Shown here piece after piece: positions 7,932 through 17,414 of a stretch of DNA of 64,000 nucleotides (position 1 is its first letter; every line of letters begins with the position of its first letter). This DNA is from WRGT01 sp964450405. Its GTDB lineage: Bacteria; Spirochaetota; UBA4802; UBA5550. Where the stretch lies: assembly GCA_964450405.1 (NCBI GenBank), contig CAYVCQ010000001.1, positions 372,001 to 436,000 of the forward strand, written 5' to 3'. The position numbers and the translations under genes are program-made. The notes beneath the pieces are model-generated. The model saw nothing but the letters and a program-made list of their open reading frames with translations. It had not been told where the DNA came from and ran no database searches.

Positions 7932-8675
7932 TTACTTTATTTTTATAAGCGAACATAGATCTCCGGCACTATCTGATGCAGATTGCGGGTTGAAAATATC
8001 CGGCTGCCATTCTCCATCTACAATAAATTTATATCGATACACTCCCGAAGCAAGCCTTTTCTCAAGCCGCCAGATACCATCATTGCCGCGCTTCATAACA
8101 TCATGCTCAGGATTCCATCCGTTAAAATCTCCAACAAGAGATATTATCCTTGCATCGGGTTTATATGTTCTGAAAAGAATTCTGTTTTTATCAGTCATCT
8201 TATATGTAACAAGTTTCCCTTCAACAGGAGCTTCACTTTCAGATAATGAAATATATGATCCGCGCCTGTCATCCTCTCTGAATGCATTTGACGGGTCCTC
8301 TGTCCATAATCCGTCTACATTAAATTTATACTGTACCTTGCCTGAAAAATCATTATTAGAAAGAAAATAAAACCATACTCCATCTTTTCCCCGGGTCATC
8401 TTTGTCATTTTCCAAGACGAAAAATTTCCCGATATTAAAACCTTTTCAGATTTTCTGTCTTTATATGTAAAAAGAAGTCCATCGGCTATTACAGGTGTTC
8501 CCTTTGCTGCATTATCTGTAATAATTAATCTTATCTTTTCCGGAGATCCTGAATTTTTCAGCTGTGTCAATGTATAGGAATAAACAACCTTTTTATCATA
8601 CGGCATTGATGATGTTAAAATAACTGATAATATTATGACACTGATAATTTTAAAACACTTCATCCATATCCTCAT
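7932..8675 (-). CDS. Secreted protein with two CBM48/AMPK-type glycogen-binding domains
   Basis: 247 residues. The N-terminus (MKCFKIISVIILSVILTSSM) is a signal peptide. Two similar domains follow: LISGNFSSWK..M.R..DGVWFYFL...VQYKFNVDGLWTEDP, then SLVGDFNGWNPEHDVMKRGNDGIWRLE...YRYKFIVDGEWQPD. Both match the isoamylase-N/AMPK-beta carbohydrate-binding fold (W-x-P and KF.VDG signatures). No catalytic domain is attached, so the likely role is binding alpha-glucan or an unknown envelope ligand. The neighbouring genes give no pathway clue. Confidence 0.8.
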   Translation of the reverse strand: MRIWMKCFKIISVIILSVILTSSMPYDKKVVYSYTLTQLKNSGSPEKIRLIITDNAAKGTPVIADGLLFTYKDRKSEKVLISGNFSSWKMTKMTRGKDGVWFYFLSNNDFSGKVQYKFNVDGLWTEDPSNAFREDDRRGSYISLSESEAPVEGKLVTYKMTDKNRILFRTYKPDARIISLVGDFNGWNPEHDVMKRGNDGIWRLEKRLASGVYRYKFIVDGEWQPDIFNPQSASDSAGDLCSLIKIK

Positions 8676-8739
8676 TCTTAAAGCTTAAAATAACAGGGAA
8701 AACCCCGGACTATAGCATTTTTCGAAATTTTTGTACACT

Positions 8740-8823
8740 GTCATTTCGGTCTTAGCGACAGCGAAGTACCGGAATCTCATAGAACAAGTCCTGTGGGATT
8801 CCCGCCTTCGCGGGAATGACAAT
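8740..8823. repeat. Dispersed GTCATTCC-type repeat, second copy
   Basis: GTCATTTCGGTC at the left and TTCCCGCCTTCGCGGGAATGAC at the right. The inner arm TTCCCGC-CTTC-GCGGGAA is a perfect stem. Same family as 7770-7876. Confidence 0.65.
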
Positions 8824-8928
8824 GAGTGTAATTCAATCGTAAACAGCTATAATATCGTGAAACTTTTTAAAAATTTATCATACAAGCTCTCCCCCTATGC
8901 GCCGAAGGCAGCGGAGAACTGATTTACA

Positions 8929-8999
8929 CCGGTTTTTGAGCAATTACGGCATTTAGCTCTGTACAAATTGATTAACCGGTTATTATTATTGCCGTAATT
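8929..8999. repeat. Decayed dispersed palindromic repeat plus adjoining hairpin
   Basis: CCGGTTTTTGAGCAATTAC (8929-8947) is a good right end of the 90-bp family and GCGCCGAAGGCAGCGG lies inside, but the left end is not recognisable. AATTACGGCA (8942-8951) also pairs with TGCCGTAATT (8990-8999), making an overlapping hairpin. Confidence 0.5.
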
Positions 9000-9248
9000 C
9001 ACTATTTTGGTTCAATTGTACATACTATATGTCGATATATACCTAAGAAATAATTATAATGAAATTTTTATTTATTTTTTAATTTACAAAAAATATTATA
9101 TGAATTATGTCTCTTAGATACAGATGCGATATGTAACCGATCAAAAAGAAGGGATAAAGTCTTACTCCGTTACGCCAATATGAAACGGATATCAGAACCG
9201 CATCCCGGCTTTAAGCAGTAGCTGGAATAATAATAACCGGAATAACTA

Positions 9249-12200
9249 ATGGCTGTTAAAAAAGTTGAGATAAACTATTCACCCGAAGAGCTCGCTGAGA
9301 TAACACGTATAGTAAACGTTATCACAGAAGCTGATATTCCCCATGAACCGGTAGCGGCAGTTAAACCTGTTGTTAAACCTCCGGTACAACCAGATGATGA
9401 TATCCCGGATCATGATATTGAGGATATTGATTCTAACATGCCCTCCAATCTTGATATAGATTTTGATGAGTCTGATAGTGTCGAAATGACAGATGAAGAG
9501 CTCTTTGGCGAGGAAGCTCATGAAATAGGCGATGAAGAAATAGAAGATATTACCGACAGCATTACAAGCTACGATGATGTACCCGATTTTGAATCTGATG
9601 ATATAACTCCACTCTCCGATTCCGATCTATCTTTTATAGATGAATCATCTGAAGAACCTTCGGAAGAGGCTGAATTTGAAGACGATTTTTCAGATGAAAT
9701 GCCGACTGAAAAACAAAAAAAAGAATCCGAATCCTTCTCTCTTGAAAAAGAGGATGACTTTGATATCCCGGATCTTGACGAACTCCCGTTAAACGAAACC
9801 GCAGACATTCCTGAAGCTGATAACGAAGACATACCCGACATTGATCTCGGGGATCTTGACATCACCAGTGAACCGGAGCATGATTTTGGTGATATAGAAC
9901 ATACTGACGATATCCCCGACTCTTTTGATGATCTTGGAGATCTTGATGAAGCTGAGATGTCCTCCGGCGAAAAAGAAACAGGTACACTTAGTGAAATGGA
10001 TTCATTTCATGATGATTTCGATGATATTGACAACATACCTGATGCATTTGAAGAGCCTGAAAAAAAACCGAAGGCCGCAAAAGTTGAAAAGTTTGATGAT
10101 GATTTTATTGATGATCATCACGATGACGATACCCTGACAATTGAACCGCTCGATGATGATGTTGTCGAAGAAGACAAATATGAACCTAAAGAAGTAAAAA
10201 AAGGAAAAAGCGCTTCTCCGGAAGTTGAACTCTCCTCAAAAGATGTTGCACGATTAAAAAAAGCAATAATTCTTTTTAATCCTGCAATAAGACAGGCTGT
10301 ACGTGAAACTGTAATTAACGACCTTATCCCCGCTGCGGATATGAAAAAGCTCGTTGACATGATAATTACAGGAAAATCAGAAGATTCCATTCATAAATTT
10401 CTCGAGAAAAAACTAAAAAGAAGAATTGATCTTACTGATGAAACATCATCAAAAAGAAGGGTTATAACCTCCAGACCGGAATATTCTCTTGAAGGCAGAG
10501 AAAGACAGAAAAAGCTGCTTAAAGCTACCGGAATATTCGGTGTTTCCGTGGTACTTGCTTTTTTTCTTACAATATTCTCATACCAGTTTATTTATAAACC
10601 GTACATGGCTAAAAAGCTTATACACGAAGGAGTTGCCCTGATTATCAACAGCAGTCTCAAAGGGGAACGGTTTAACAGAAAAAATAATTATGATGAGGCG
10701 GAGAGACTTTTCAAGGAAGTTGATGAAGAGTATATAAAAGATTTCCTCTTTGGTTATAATGAATATGCAAGAGCATATCTTAAAAATAAGGATTATCCAG
10801 AGTCACTGGAAAAACTTAATCAAGCATACAATATTGATAAAACGCATATTGATACTCTCAACAATCTCGGGTATTTCTATGCAAAAACTACAAAGGAATA
10901 TTTTGATACGCTGAAACCGAATCTCCAGAAATGGTACTTTGGCGACAAAAAAACGATGCAGGGAATCGACTCATCTCTTGACCTTTCGATTAATTTTTAC
11001 CGCAGATCTCTGCTTGTTGATAATGAAAATATCACCGCACTTGTGGGTATCGGAAACGCATACTTTTACCAGGGTCAGTATCTTAAGGCAAAAAAATATT
11101 ACGAGGATATTTTAAGAGTAGATCCGGATTCGGTAGTTGGATATTCCGGTCTATTGAATCTATATATTGAAAGGGATTCTTTCCCTCTTACTGCTACAAT
11201 TCACGCTGAACTGCGCCAAAAGGATATGCTCCCGGAAATACCGTCACCGCTGCTTTCAAAACTTGCGGGGTATTATCTTGATAAAAGGGCAAAGGGTGAT
11301 TCAAACGTACGGATAGATTACGGAGTCGTTTCGCCAAGGATTATCGACAGCAGCGATAATACTGATCCGGCAATTATGGATGTTCTCCACGCACTGAATA
11401 AACGTGATCCCGATTATCCCCAGCTGCATATTCAATTTGCACGTTTTCACAGTGCAAAACAGAATTATTTGGAGATGGAGAGATATCTTGATAAGGCTCT
11501 CTCCCTTGCGCCGAAATATTACAGCGCACTGCATCTTAAGGGTGAATACTATTACAACATTAAGGAACCTGTTAAGGCATACAAAAATTTAAAAGAGGCT
11601 CTGGAAAATTACGGCGACCAGCCTGAGTTTACCCAGGATGAATTCTATAAAGAGACTGAAAGTCCCGGAAAAACCAATATGTATCTTGGAAATATATTTT
11701 ACTATTACTTTGATAAGGTTAAAAGCAGAGAGGGAGCTCTTGATGAAGAGATTGCCGATAATGAAATTGAAAAAATGGAGAATTACAGCTTTGCTCAGAG
11801 ATTCTACACTGATGCTTTAAATTTCAATTATACCTCTCCTGAACTTTATTACAATATGGGGAGAATCAATTATCTTAAAGGGGAATACTCACTGGCTCTC
11901 AACCTCTGGCTTCATCTTTATGATGACTTTGTCAAATCTCCCGAACTTATGCTTTCACTTGGAAATGCTTTCTATAATTCAGGAAACGGAAATGGTCCGG
12001 GGAACTATGAAGCAGCGAAGGGTGAATACCTGAAACTCATTTCAGTAATGGAATATGAAGCTGATAAAATCCGGAACATAGATTTTTCAAAAGTTTCCCA
12101 TGTTAAGACCTTTCAGACTTTATCGTCAGCTTACAACAATCTGGGAGCCGTTTACCAGAATACCGGCGAACATCAGAAGCGTGATCTCGCATACTGGAAG

Positions 12201-12344
12201 TCTATTGAATACGGACAGAAGATACGGCAGGAAAATGAGTATGCAAGGGTAAATCTGGCAAGATCAAACCGCGACGCCGAGCCGCTGCTTGATAAATGGA
12301 TTCCCTTCAGTATTGATATATATAGAGAAGATATGAGGCAATAG
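9249..12344 (+). CDS. Large acidic, single-pass membrane TPR protein, FlcA-like (flagellar collar)
   Basis: 1031 residues in three parts. Residues 1-310 are extremely Asp/Glu-rich with repeated DIPD/DDIPD motifs. Residues about 320-395 form a helical segment (LSSKDVARLKKAIILFNPAIRQAV, then FLEKKLKRRIDL). One membrane helix at about 428-448 is followed by YKPYMAKKLIHEGVALI and many TPR units to the end. From memory, this layout and the IYKPYMAKKLI junction match the spirochaete periplasmic flagellar collar protein FlcA, which scaffolds the stator collar around periplasmic flagella. The acidic N-terminus would be cytoplasmic and the TPRs periplasmic. The FlcA assignment needs a profile search. 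Start at 9249; upstream AATAATAACCGG is a weak binding site. Confidence 0.65.
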   Translation: MAVKKVEINYSPEELAEITRIVNVITEADIPHEPVAAVKPVVKPPVQPDDDIPDHDIEDIDSNMPSNLDIDFDESDSVEMTDEELFGEEAHEIGDEEIEDITDSITSYDDVPDFESDDITPLSDSDLSFIDESSEEPSEEAEFEDDFSDEMPTEKQKKESESFSLEKEDDFDIPDLDELPLNETADIPEADNEDIPDIDLGDLDITSEPEHDFGDIEHTDDIPDSFDDLGDLDEAEMSSGEKETGTLSEMDSFHDDFDDIDNIPDAFEEPEKKPKAAKVEKFDDDFIDDHHDDDTLTIEPLDDDVVEEDKYEPKEVKKGKSASPEVELSSKDVARLKKAIILFNPAIRQAVRETVINDLIPAADMKKLVDMIITGKSEDSIHKFLEKKLKRRIDLTDETSSKRRVITSRPEYSLEGRERQKKLLKATGIFGVSVVLAFFLTIFSYQFIYKPYMAKKLIHEGVALIINSSLKGERFNRKNNYDEAERLFKEVDEEYIKDFLFGYNEYARAYLKNKDYPESLEKLNQAYNIDKTHIDTLNNLGYFYAKTTKEYFDTLKPNLQKWYFGDKKTMQGIDSSLDLSINFYRRSLLVDNENITALVGIGNAYFYQGQYLKAKKYYEDILRVDPDSVVGYSGLLNLYIERDSFPLTATIHAELRQKDMLPEIPSPLLSKLAGYYLDKRAKGDSNVRIDYGVVSPRIIDSSDNTDPAIMDVLHALNKRDPDYPQLHIQFARFHSAKQNYLEMERYLDKALSLAPKYYSALHLKGEYYYNIKEPVKAYKNLKEALENYGDQPEFTQDEFYKETESPGKTNMYLGNIFYYYFDKVKSREGALDEEIADNEIEKMENYSFAQRFYTDALNFNYTSPELYYNMGRINYLKGEYSLALNLWLHLYDDFVKSPELMLSLGNAFYNSGNGNGPGNYEAAKGEYLKLISVMEYEADKIRNIDFSKVSHVKTFQTLSSAYNNLGAVYQNTGEHQKRDLAYWKSIEYGQKIRQENEYARVNLARSNRDAEPLLDKWIPFSIDIYREDMRQ

Positions 12345-12348
12345 ATCG

Positions 12349-12373
12349 ATTGACCGGAGAGATTCCGGTCAAT
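12349..12373. terminator. Bidirectional hairpin between convergent genes
   Basis: ATTGACCGGA and TCCGGTCAAT around a short GAGAT loop, directly after the FlcA-like stop and touching the stop of the minus-strand gene. Confidence 0.75.
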
Positions 12374-12873
12374 TATCTCTTATTAACATCTACAGCAATT
12401 CCCGTCCTGCTGTTTAATATTTCAGTAGTGCCGTCAACATAGGAAAGAGTAACATTTTCATTGTTTATTGTGTAGGAGTGCAGTCCGTCATTTACAGGGT
12501 GATGCCAGAGTTTTTTACCATCTTCTGAAGATGCCTTAATCAGAAAAAAATTATCATCTCCATCAACAAAAATCAGATAAACGAAATATAAATAAATCCG
12601 GAACATATAAGCCTTCCCCGGAATAGACCAGATTGTTAAACCATCCTTTTTGTTTAAAACCAGAAACTGGCCGCTCTTCTCATCCAACTCCATGGAGATA
12701 AAAATTTTATCTCTATCCTCATTCGCGTCGAGGATATAACCGCCATCGTCGATTTTTCTTATCCAGAGATTTTTCCCTTCATCAGTACTTCTGCATAGTA
12801 ATGAGTAAGTCCTGTAATCATACTGCAGAATAAAATCATTCAGTTCGAATCTCTGGATACTCTCTTTATTCAT
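12373..12873 (-). CDS. Uncharacterised protein with PQQ-propeller-like blades
   Basis: 166 residues with no signal peptide. Three repeats resemble PQQ/WD-type beta blades: GKNLWIRKIDDGGY, KDGLTIWSIPGKAY and EDGKKLWHHPVNDGLH, each a strand pair with a conserved Trp. That is too few blades for a closed propeller. It follows the cytidylate-kinase-like gene with a 5-base gap, so the two are probably cotranscribed. Function unknown. Confidence 0.7.
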   Translation of the reverse strand: MNKESIQRFELNDFILQYDYRTYSLLCRSTDEGKNLWIRKIDDGGYILDANEDRDKIFISMELDEKSGQFLVLNKKDGLTIWSIPGKAYMFRIYLYFVYLIFVDGDDNFFLIKASSEDGKKLWHHPVNDGLHSYTINNENVTLSYVDGTTEILNSRTGIAVDVNKR

Positions 12874-12878
12874 TTATA

Positions 12879-13604
12879 TTATAAAAATCCGCAAGCCTTC
12901 ATTGAATCTGCAATTGCTAAAGCAGCTTCATCAACTGTCATCTGCCCAAGGTTAACAACAATATGATAATTAAGAGGTTCTGCATTATCAAACTTTACAT
13001 ATTCTTTTATAAAACCATCTCTTGCGCCATCTTTCTCAATAATAAGTTTCTCAGCTTCCTTATGACCAATATTATGAGTTCTGCTGATTCTATCGGCTCT
13101 GAAACTTAATGGAGCAACAATACGTACATGAAATCCTTTAACCATATCGCGGGTTATTATATTACCGGCTCTTCCTACAATTACTACATTTCCCGCAATT
13201 GCAAGAGTCCTGATTGTTTCAACAAGCTTTCTATATACTGCCACTTGTGGAGGAAATTTGCTGAACGAAGTCTGTAAAAAATCAGTCATTTTTTTTCTTG
13301 AGTTGCTTGTAAGAGTTTCTGCCAGAGATTCAGACAATCCAAGATCGTTGATAATATTATCCAGAAGATTCCTGTCATAAGCTGCCCAGTCATGCGCATT
13401 CTTATATTTTTCATTTATAATATGTACTACTTTCTCTGCCACCTCAAAAGCACCCACACCATATTCCCTTGATAAAGTAATAAATGGTTTGTTTTTCTTA
13501 TCAATCTCTTCGTTAAATTCAACTTTTTCAATTGCAGCCTTACGCTCTTTCCAATATCGCACCTGGCTATCGATATATTTCTGCATCGCCTGATGGTATC
13601 CCAT
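12879..13604 (-). CDS. Cytidylate-kinase-like protein
   Basis: 241 residues of the Cytidylate_kin2 type, a nucleoside-monophosphate-kinase relative common in spirochaetes and clostridia. FITLSREYGVGAFEVAEKV replaces the usual P-loop (SREYGSGG in relatives). AAYDRNLL, VIVGRAGNIITRD and HVRIVAPLSFRADRI (LID-region Arg) are conserved family blocks. The modified loop leaves actual kinase substrate uncertain. Upstream of the 166-residue gene in the same transcription unit. Confidence 0.8.
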   Translation of the reverse strand: MGYHQAMQKYIDSQVRYWKERKAAIEKVEFNEEIDKKNKPFITLSREYGVGAFEVAEKVVHIINEKYKNAHDWAAYDRNLLDNIINDLGLSESLAETLTSNSRKKMTDFLQTSFSKFPPQVAVYRKLVETIRTLAIAGNVVIVGRAGNIITRDMVKGFHVRIVAPLSFRADRISRTHNIGHKEAEKLIIEKDGARDGFIKEYVKFDNAEPLNYHIVVNLGQMTVDEAALAIADSMKACGFL

Positions 13605-13978
13605 ACTCCATCCCCCATTTTTTATTTATTAGTTAAATATAGTCAAAATAACTCTGAAAATTAAAATTGTTTTATAAAAGTTCAAGTCTTAAATAATGTA
13701 TTTGTATTATTTTTTAAATTAATTGTGCAAAATTTAACTCTTTTTTTCATCAGCCATTTTATCTTTTTTTTTTATTCTGAGAGATCTAAAAGACCTTTTG
13801 GGGGGATTTTCAGGCGGGTGCGATCTATAGAATCATTATAAATACTATTTTATACATCTCTCTACATGTGGAATAAACAATTTTCTCACTCAACAGGCAT
13901 AGAGATTTATACTCTGTTTCCTTTGCCACACCTGAAGCAAAGGAAACATCTCTCTTTTATATTTTTGAAATATAGAAG
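13605..13978. other. Intergenic region with a hairpin after psd
   Basis: GTTTCCTTTGC (about 13916-13926) pairs with GCAAAGGAAAC (about 13937-13947), a perfect 11-bp stem 30-60 bases past the psd stop and a likely terminator. Otherwise A+T-rich with no supported gene; it should contain the promoter of the kinase-like gene. Confidence 0.55.
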
Positions 13979-14815
13979 TTATCTCAACAACTTTCCGATT
14001 TTATCTCCCATTTTCACCTTTTGTCCATATTTAAGATCAGAAAATTCCATCATTCCATTTTCGAAGAGTATAATTACTGTGGATCCAAGATTAAAGATCC
14101 CGATCTCATCCCCCTTCTTTACCAGGGGCTTTTTATCATCGTCATATATCAGTTCATTTTTACTGCGGAAAACTTTATTTGTCACGGAATGATCATAAGA
14201 TAGAGAAATCTTACCGACATTAATAGCTCCTATTTTACAAACAGCAACAGCACCGCTTTCTGTCTCAATATAGGTAATGAGCCTTTCATTGATGGCAAAT
14301 AAACCCTTTAATCCTTTAACCATGAATTCCTGAACAGTGAACAATTTACCGGGAATGTTAAAAAATCCGGTGATCTTTCCTGAAACCGGGGAGTGAATCC
14401 TGTGATAATCTCCGGGTGAGAGATATAGTGTTATAAATTTTCCATTTATAAACTTTTCCGCTTCAATTGATGGAATAAGTTCACGGAGAGAGTAATCAAC
14501 TCCCTTCGCCTGAAGTATGCTGTCATCAGTAATATCTCCATACATATCCACTCTTGAATCTGTAGTTGCAACTACAGAACTTTTATCACCGTCAATTTTT
14601 CTTGAACCGGATTTAAGCGTTCTGGTAAAAAATTTATTTAAATTTTTATAGCCCTCTGCCGGGATCTCCGCCTCATCGAGATTAACCCCGTATTTTGCTG
14701 AATACCATGCGATAATTCTCTTCATTAACCCTTGAGGAATAGGAATAAGAGATGTGTATCCGAAAACTCTTGAGATAAACCCCTTCGGGAGCATTTTATG
14801 TATCATTATTTTCAT
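13979..14815 (-). CDS. psd: Phosphatidylserine decarboxylase
   Basis: About 278 residues. It makes phosphatidylethanolamine from phosphatidylserine at the inner membrane. The self-cleavage site is NLGSTVIILFE, where LGST gives the beta chain and the pyruvoyl-bearing alpha chain from Ser. The conserved LSPGDYHRIHSPVSG block (catalytic His) and NEKFI-type neighbours are present. The frame is open to 14866, but MKIMIHKMLPKGFIS at 14815 is the more typical start; its binding site is weak. A divergent intergenic region with two palindromic repeats separates it from glyA. Confidence 0.92.
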   Translation of the reverse strand: MKIMIHKMLPKGFISRVFGYTSLIPIPQGLMKRIIAWYSAKYGVNLDEAEIPAEGYKNLNKFFTRTLKSGSRKIDGDKSSVVATTDSRVDMYGDITDDSILQAKGVDYSLRELIPSIEAEKFINGKFITLYLSPGDYHRIHSPVSGKITGFFNIPGKLFTVQEFMVKGLKGLFAINERLITYIETESGAVAVCKIGAINVGKISLSYDHSVTNKVFRSKNELIYDDDKKPLVKKGDEIGIFNLGSTVIILFENGMMEFSDLKYGQKVKMGDKIGKLLR

Positions 14816-14907
14816 CGTATTATTTTCCACTAAATCTCTCCGGAACATATTTAATTTAGTCCCCAAAACTCCGTTTTAGGGACCGCAGGGGAGCCTTGCG
14901 GAGCTTA

Positions 14908-14929
14908 AAAAGGGGCCACCGCCCCTTTT
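14908..14929. terminator. Strong hairpin with flanking A and T runs
   Basis: AAAAGGGGC, loop CACC, GCCCCTTTT, a textbook bidirectional terminator. It sits between two genes transcribed away from each other, so it follows no visible gene. It may be a leader attenuator or a remnant. Confidence 0.55.
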
Positions 14930-14964
14930 ACCCTGTTAAGATTGAGTTATTGGCACTGCGCCAT

Positions 14965-15050
14965 AAGTATTCATAAACTGGCAATGAACATACTCGCCAC
15001 AGAACCCTGGCTGCAGCAGAGACAAAATGCCGCTGGTTTTGAGTAGCTGC
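14965..15050. repeat. Dispersed palindromic repeat, copy 2
   Basis: Left end AAGTATTCATAAACTGGC, right end CGCTGGTTTTGAGTAGCTGC. The inner stem is degenerate compared with copies 3 and 4. Confidence 0.6.
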
Positions 15051-15227
15051 TTTTCCATGAATATATATACACCTTAATCTTCTACTAAATCACCCTTCAG
15101 GAGGCAATAGAGGATAAAATCAGGATTTTAATGTTTATCAAACACCCTTCTGCAATACAACAAAAATTTTAAATTGACAGATATTTGAAGGCAAACGTTA
15201 TATATCTTATCCGAAAGGAAAAAGATT

Positions 15228-15317
15228 GTAACTGCTCAAAAACTGGTGTTTAAATGGCTTCCCCCCACATCTTTGGAGCGGGGGAAGTATAATTATCTCC
15301 GGTTTTTGAGCCGTTAC
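15228..15317. repeat. Dispersed palindromic repeat, copy 3
   Basis: Left end GTAACTGCTCAAAAACTGG, right end CCGGTTTTTGAGCCGTTAC, inner stem CTTCCCCC..GGGGGAAG. This is the best-preserved outer inverted repeat and ends 33 bases before the glyA start. Confidence 0.8.
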
Positions 15318-15349
15318 AAAACAATAAACTGCTTATAAAGAGGTACATA

Positions 15350-16603
15350 ATGTCTGATAAACCTAACCTGAAAAAAACTGATCCTGATCTCTACAGAATG
15401 CTGGAAGCTGAAGACAAGAGACAGGAGGATAATCTGATAATGATCGCCTCTGAAAATTATGTATCAAAATCAGTTCTTGAGGCTTCATCTTCAACTCTTA
15501 CAAATAAATATGCAGAAGGGTACCCGGGGAAAAGATATTACAACGGATGCGCCCCTTCAGATGAAGTTGAATCTCTGGCAATAGAACGCATTAAGAAGCT
15601 TTTTGGAGCTCAGGCTGCAAATGTACAGCCTCACTCAGGCGCACAGGCAAATATGGCGGTTATGATGTCTCTGCTTGATGCGGGAGATACTTATATTGGG
15701 ATGAATCTTTCACATGGAGGACACCTCTCCCACGGCTCCCCGGTAAATTTTTCAGGAAAATACTTTAACGTTGTTGCATACGGCGTTACAGAAGATACAA
15801 ATCTTATCGATTATGATGCCCTTGCAAAACTTGCGAAGGAAACAAAACCTAAACTCATAGTGGCCGGTGCATCGGCATATCCGCGCATTATAGACTTCAA
15901 CAGATTTAAAGAAATAGCAGACAGCGTGGGAGCTAAACTCCTTGCAGATATAGCGCACATTGCAGGTTTAGTTGCAACCGGCGAGCATCCATCACCTGTA
16001 AATGTTGCAGATTTCGTTACATTTACTACACACAAAACTCTCCGCGGCCCAAGAGGTGGAGTAATCCTCACCAATGCGGAATATGAAGCTAACATCAACA
16101 AGTTTATATTCCCCGGAACTCAAGGTGGACCGCTTATGCATACAATCGCATCAAAGGCTGTTTCTTTCAAAGAGGCTCTGCAGCCGGAATTCGCAGTATA
16201 CCAGAAACAGGTTGTTAAGAATGCAGCGGCACTTGCCGGTGAACTCCTCGCTGGCGGTTTAAAACTTGTCTCTGGCGGAACTGATAATCACCTTATACTG
16301 ATTGATCTGCGCAACAAAGGTGTAACAGGAAAGGATGCTGCAAACAGACTTGACGCAGCGGGTATCACATGCAATAAAAATGGAGTCCCCTTTGATGACA
16401 AGTCACCCTTTATTACAAGCGGTATAAGACTTGGAAGCCCTGCTCTTACAACAAGAGGACTGAAAGAGGATGATTTTAAACGAATAGGAAAACTGATAAT
16501 TCAGATAGTTAGCAATATAGAGGATGACTCTGTTCTTGCAAAAGTTCAGGCTGAAGTAAAAGAGATCTGCAAATCATATCCAACAGATTTTCTAAGGATC
16601 TGA
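15350..16603 (+). CDS. glyA: Serine hydroxymethyltransferase
   Basis: 417 residues, standard length. A PLP enzyme that interconverts serine and glycine and supplies C1-tetrahydrofolate. The PLP lysine lies in FTTHKTLRGPRGG; the N-terminal IASENYVS, YAEGYPGKRYYNGC and PHSGAQANMAV blocks are intact. ATG at 15350 follows AAGAGGTACATA. The next gene starts four bases after its stop, so they are likely cotranscribed. Confidence 0.97.
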   Translation: MSDKPNLKKTDPDLYRMLEAEDKRQEDNLIMIASENYVSKSVLEASSSTLTNKYAEGYPGKRYYNGCAPSDEVESLAIERIKKLFGAQAANVQPHSGAQANMAVMMSLLDAGDTYIGMNLSHGGHLSHGSPVNFSGKYFNVVAYGVTEDTNLIDYDALAKLAKETKPKLIVAGASAYPRIIDFNRFKEIADSVGAKLLADIAHIAGLVATGEHPSPVNVADFVTFTTHKTLRGPRGGVILTNAEYEANINKFIFPGTQGGPLMHTIASKAVSFKEALQPEFAVYQKQVVKNAAALAGELLAGGLKLVSGGTDNHLILIDLRNKGVTGKDAANRLDAAGITCNKNGVPFDDKSPFITSGIRLGSPALTTRGLKEDDFKRIGKLIIQIVSNIEDDSVLAKVQAEVKEICKSYPTDFLRI

Positions 16604-16607
16604 GCAT

Positions 16608-17414
16608 TTGAGAAATAGATTTTCAGCATATTACGGCAGAATAATACTGATTATTATTCTGCCGGTAGTTTTATTATCAGGATGTTCCACGGCAACACCG
16701 GTTACCGAATCGGTACGGTTTGCTCTGCTCGGGAACACCTCTCCGGGATCACCTTTTTCCGGATTTAATAAATCTCTTCCCGCAGTTCTCACAGAGATAG
16801 AAACCAGAAAACCGCAGATTATAATTCATACCGGCAATGCCATATATGGAGGAAATGAAGCAGACGGAATTCTGGAGTCCGATGTTAAAAGACAGCTGAA
16901 TCTTTTCTTCCCAATGCTCAAAAGTCTCAAGACTGCGATATACACAATACCCGGTGAAAAAGATTATTTTAACGGTTCTACAGCGCTTTATTCAGCGTAT
17001 TCCGGTAGAAAGCCCGGCTACTCCTTTAATTACGGATCAATCCACTTTATCTGTCTCAATTCAAAAGACTCGACTGATCCGTTTATAGATGCGGATCAGC
17101 TTAAATGGCTGAACACCGACCTGGAAGAGTTCAGCACATCCAGTGCTATTTTTGTTTTTGCACATCACCAGCTCTTTCCCGACAAAAAAAAGGGTAAGGA
17201 CGCAGATAAAAATGAGTATCTTCACCAACTCTTTCTCAAATATAAAGTCGCAGCTGTATTTTCCGGTGTGGAAAAGGATTACAGTACAAAATTAAAAGAC
17301 TCAATAAAATATATCAATGCAGGATGTTCTGTTATTACAGATAAAAAAAAGGGCTACAGTTTCTACATAGTAAATTTTTTCAATAATGAAATCAGCATAG
17401 ACCCGGTTAAATAG
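16608..17414 (+). CDS. Lipoprotein with degenerate calcineurin-like phosphoesterase fold
   Basis: 268 residues. The signal peptide ends in the lipobox LLSGC, so it is a predicted lipoprotein. The domain follows the metallophosphoesterase order, but the metal ligands are altered: the first Asp motif reads LLGNTSPG, GD is GN in IIIHTGNAIYGG, GNHD is GEKD in IPGEKDYF, and the final GHxH is GVEKD. Only AHHQLFP keeps a His. It is probably a non-catalytic binding protein. The start is a TTG just after the glyA stop; no nearby ATG fits, and AAGGAT precedes it. Confidence 0.75.
   Translation: MRNRFSAYYGRIILIIILPVVLLSGCSTATPVTESVRFALLGNTSPGSPFSGFNKSLPAVLTEIETRKPQIIIHTGNAIYGGNEADGILESDVKRQLNLFFPMLKSLKTAIYTIPGEKDYFNGSTALYSAYSGRKPGYSFNYGSIHFICLNSKDSTDPFIDADQLKWLNTDLEEFSTSSAIFVFAHHQLFPDKKKGKDADKNEYLHQLFLKYKVAAVFSGVEKDYSTKLKDSIKYINAGCSVITDKKKGYSFYIVNFFNNEISIDPVK

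Larger units (their letters stand above)
8676..9248. other. Repeat-containing intergenic region
   Basis: Holds a GTCATTTCGGTC/GGGAATGAC repeat (8740-8823), a decayed palindromic repeat (8929-8947) and a second hairpin, then the presumed promoter of the large TPR gene. No coding region is supported. Confidence 0.6.
14816..15349. other. Divergent intergenic region rich in repeats
   Basis: Holds a terminator-like hairpin (14908-14929) and two dispersed palindromic repeats (14965-15050 and 15228-15317). The glyA promoter must lie inside or after the second repeat. No coding region is supported. Confidence 0.6.
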
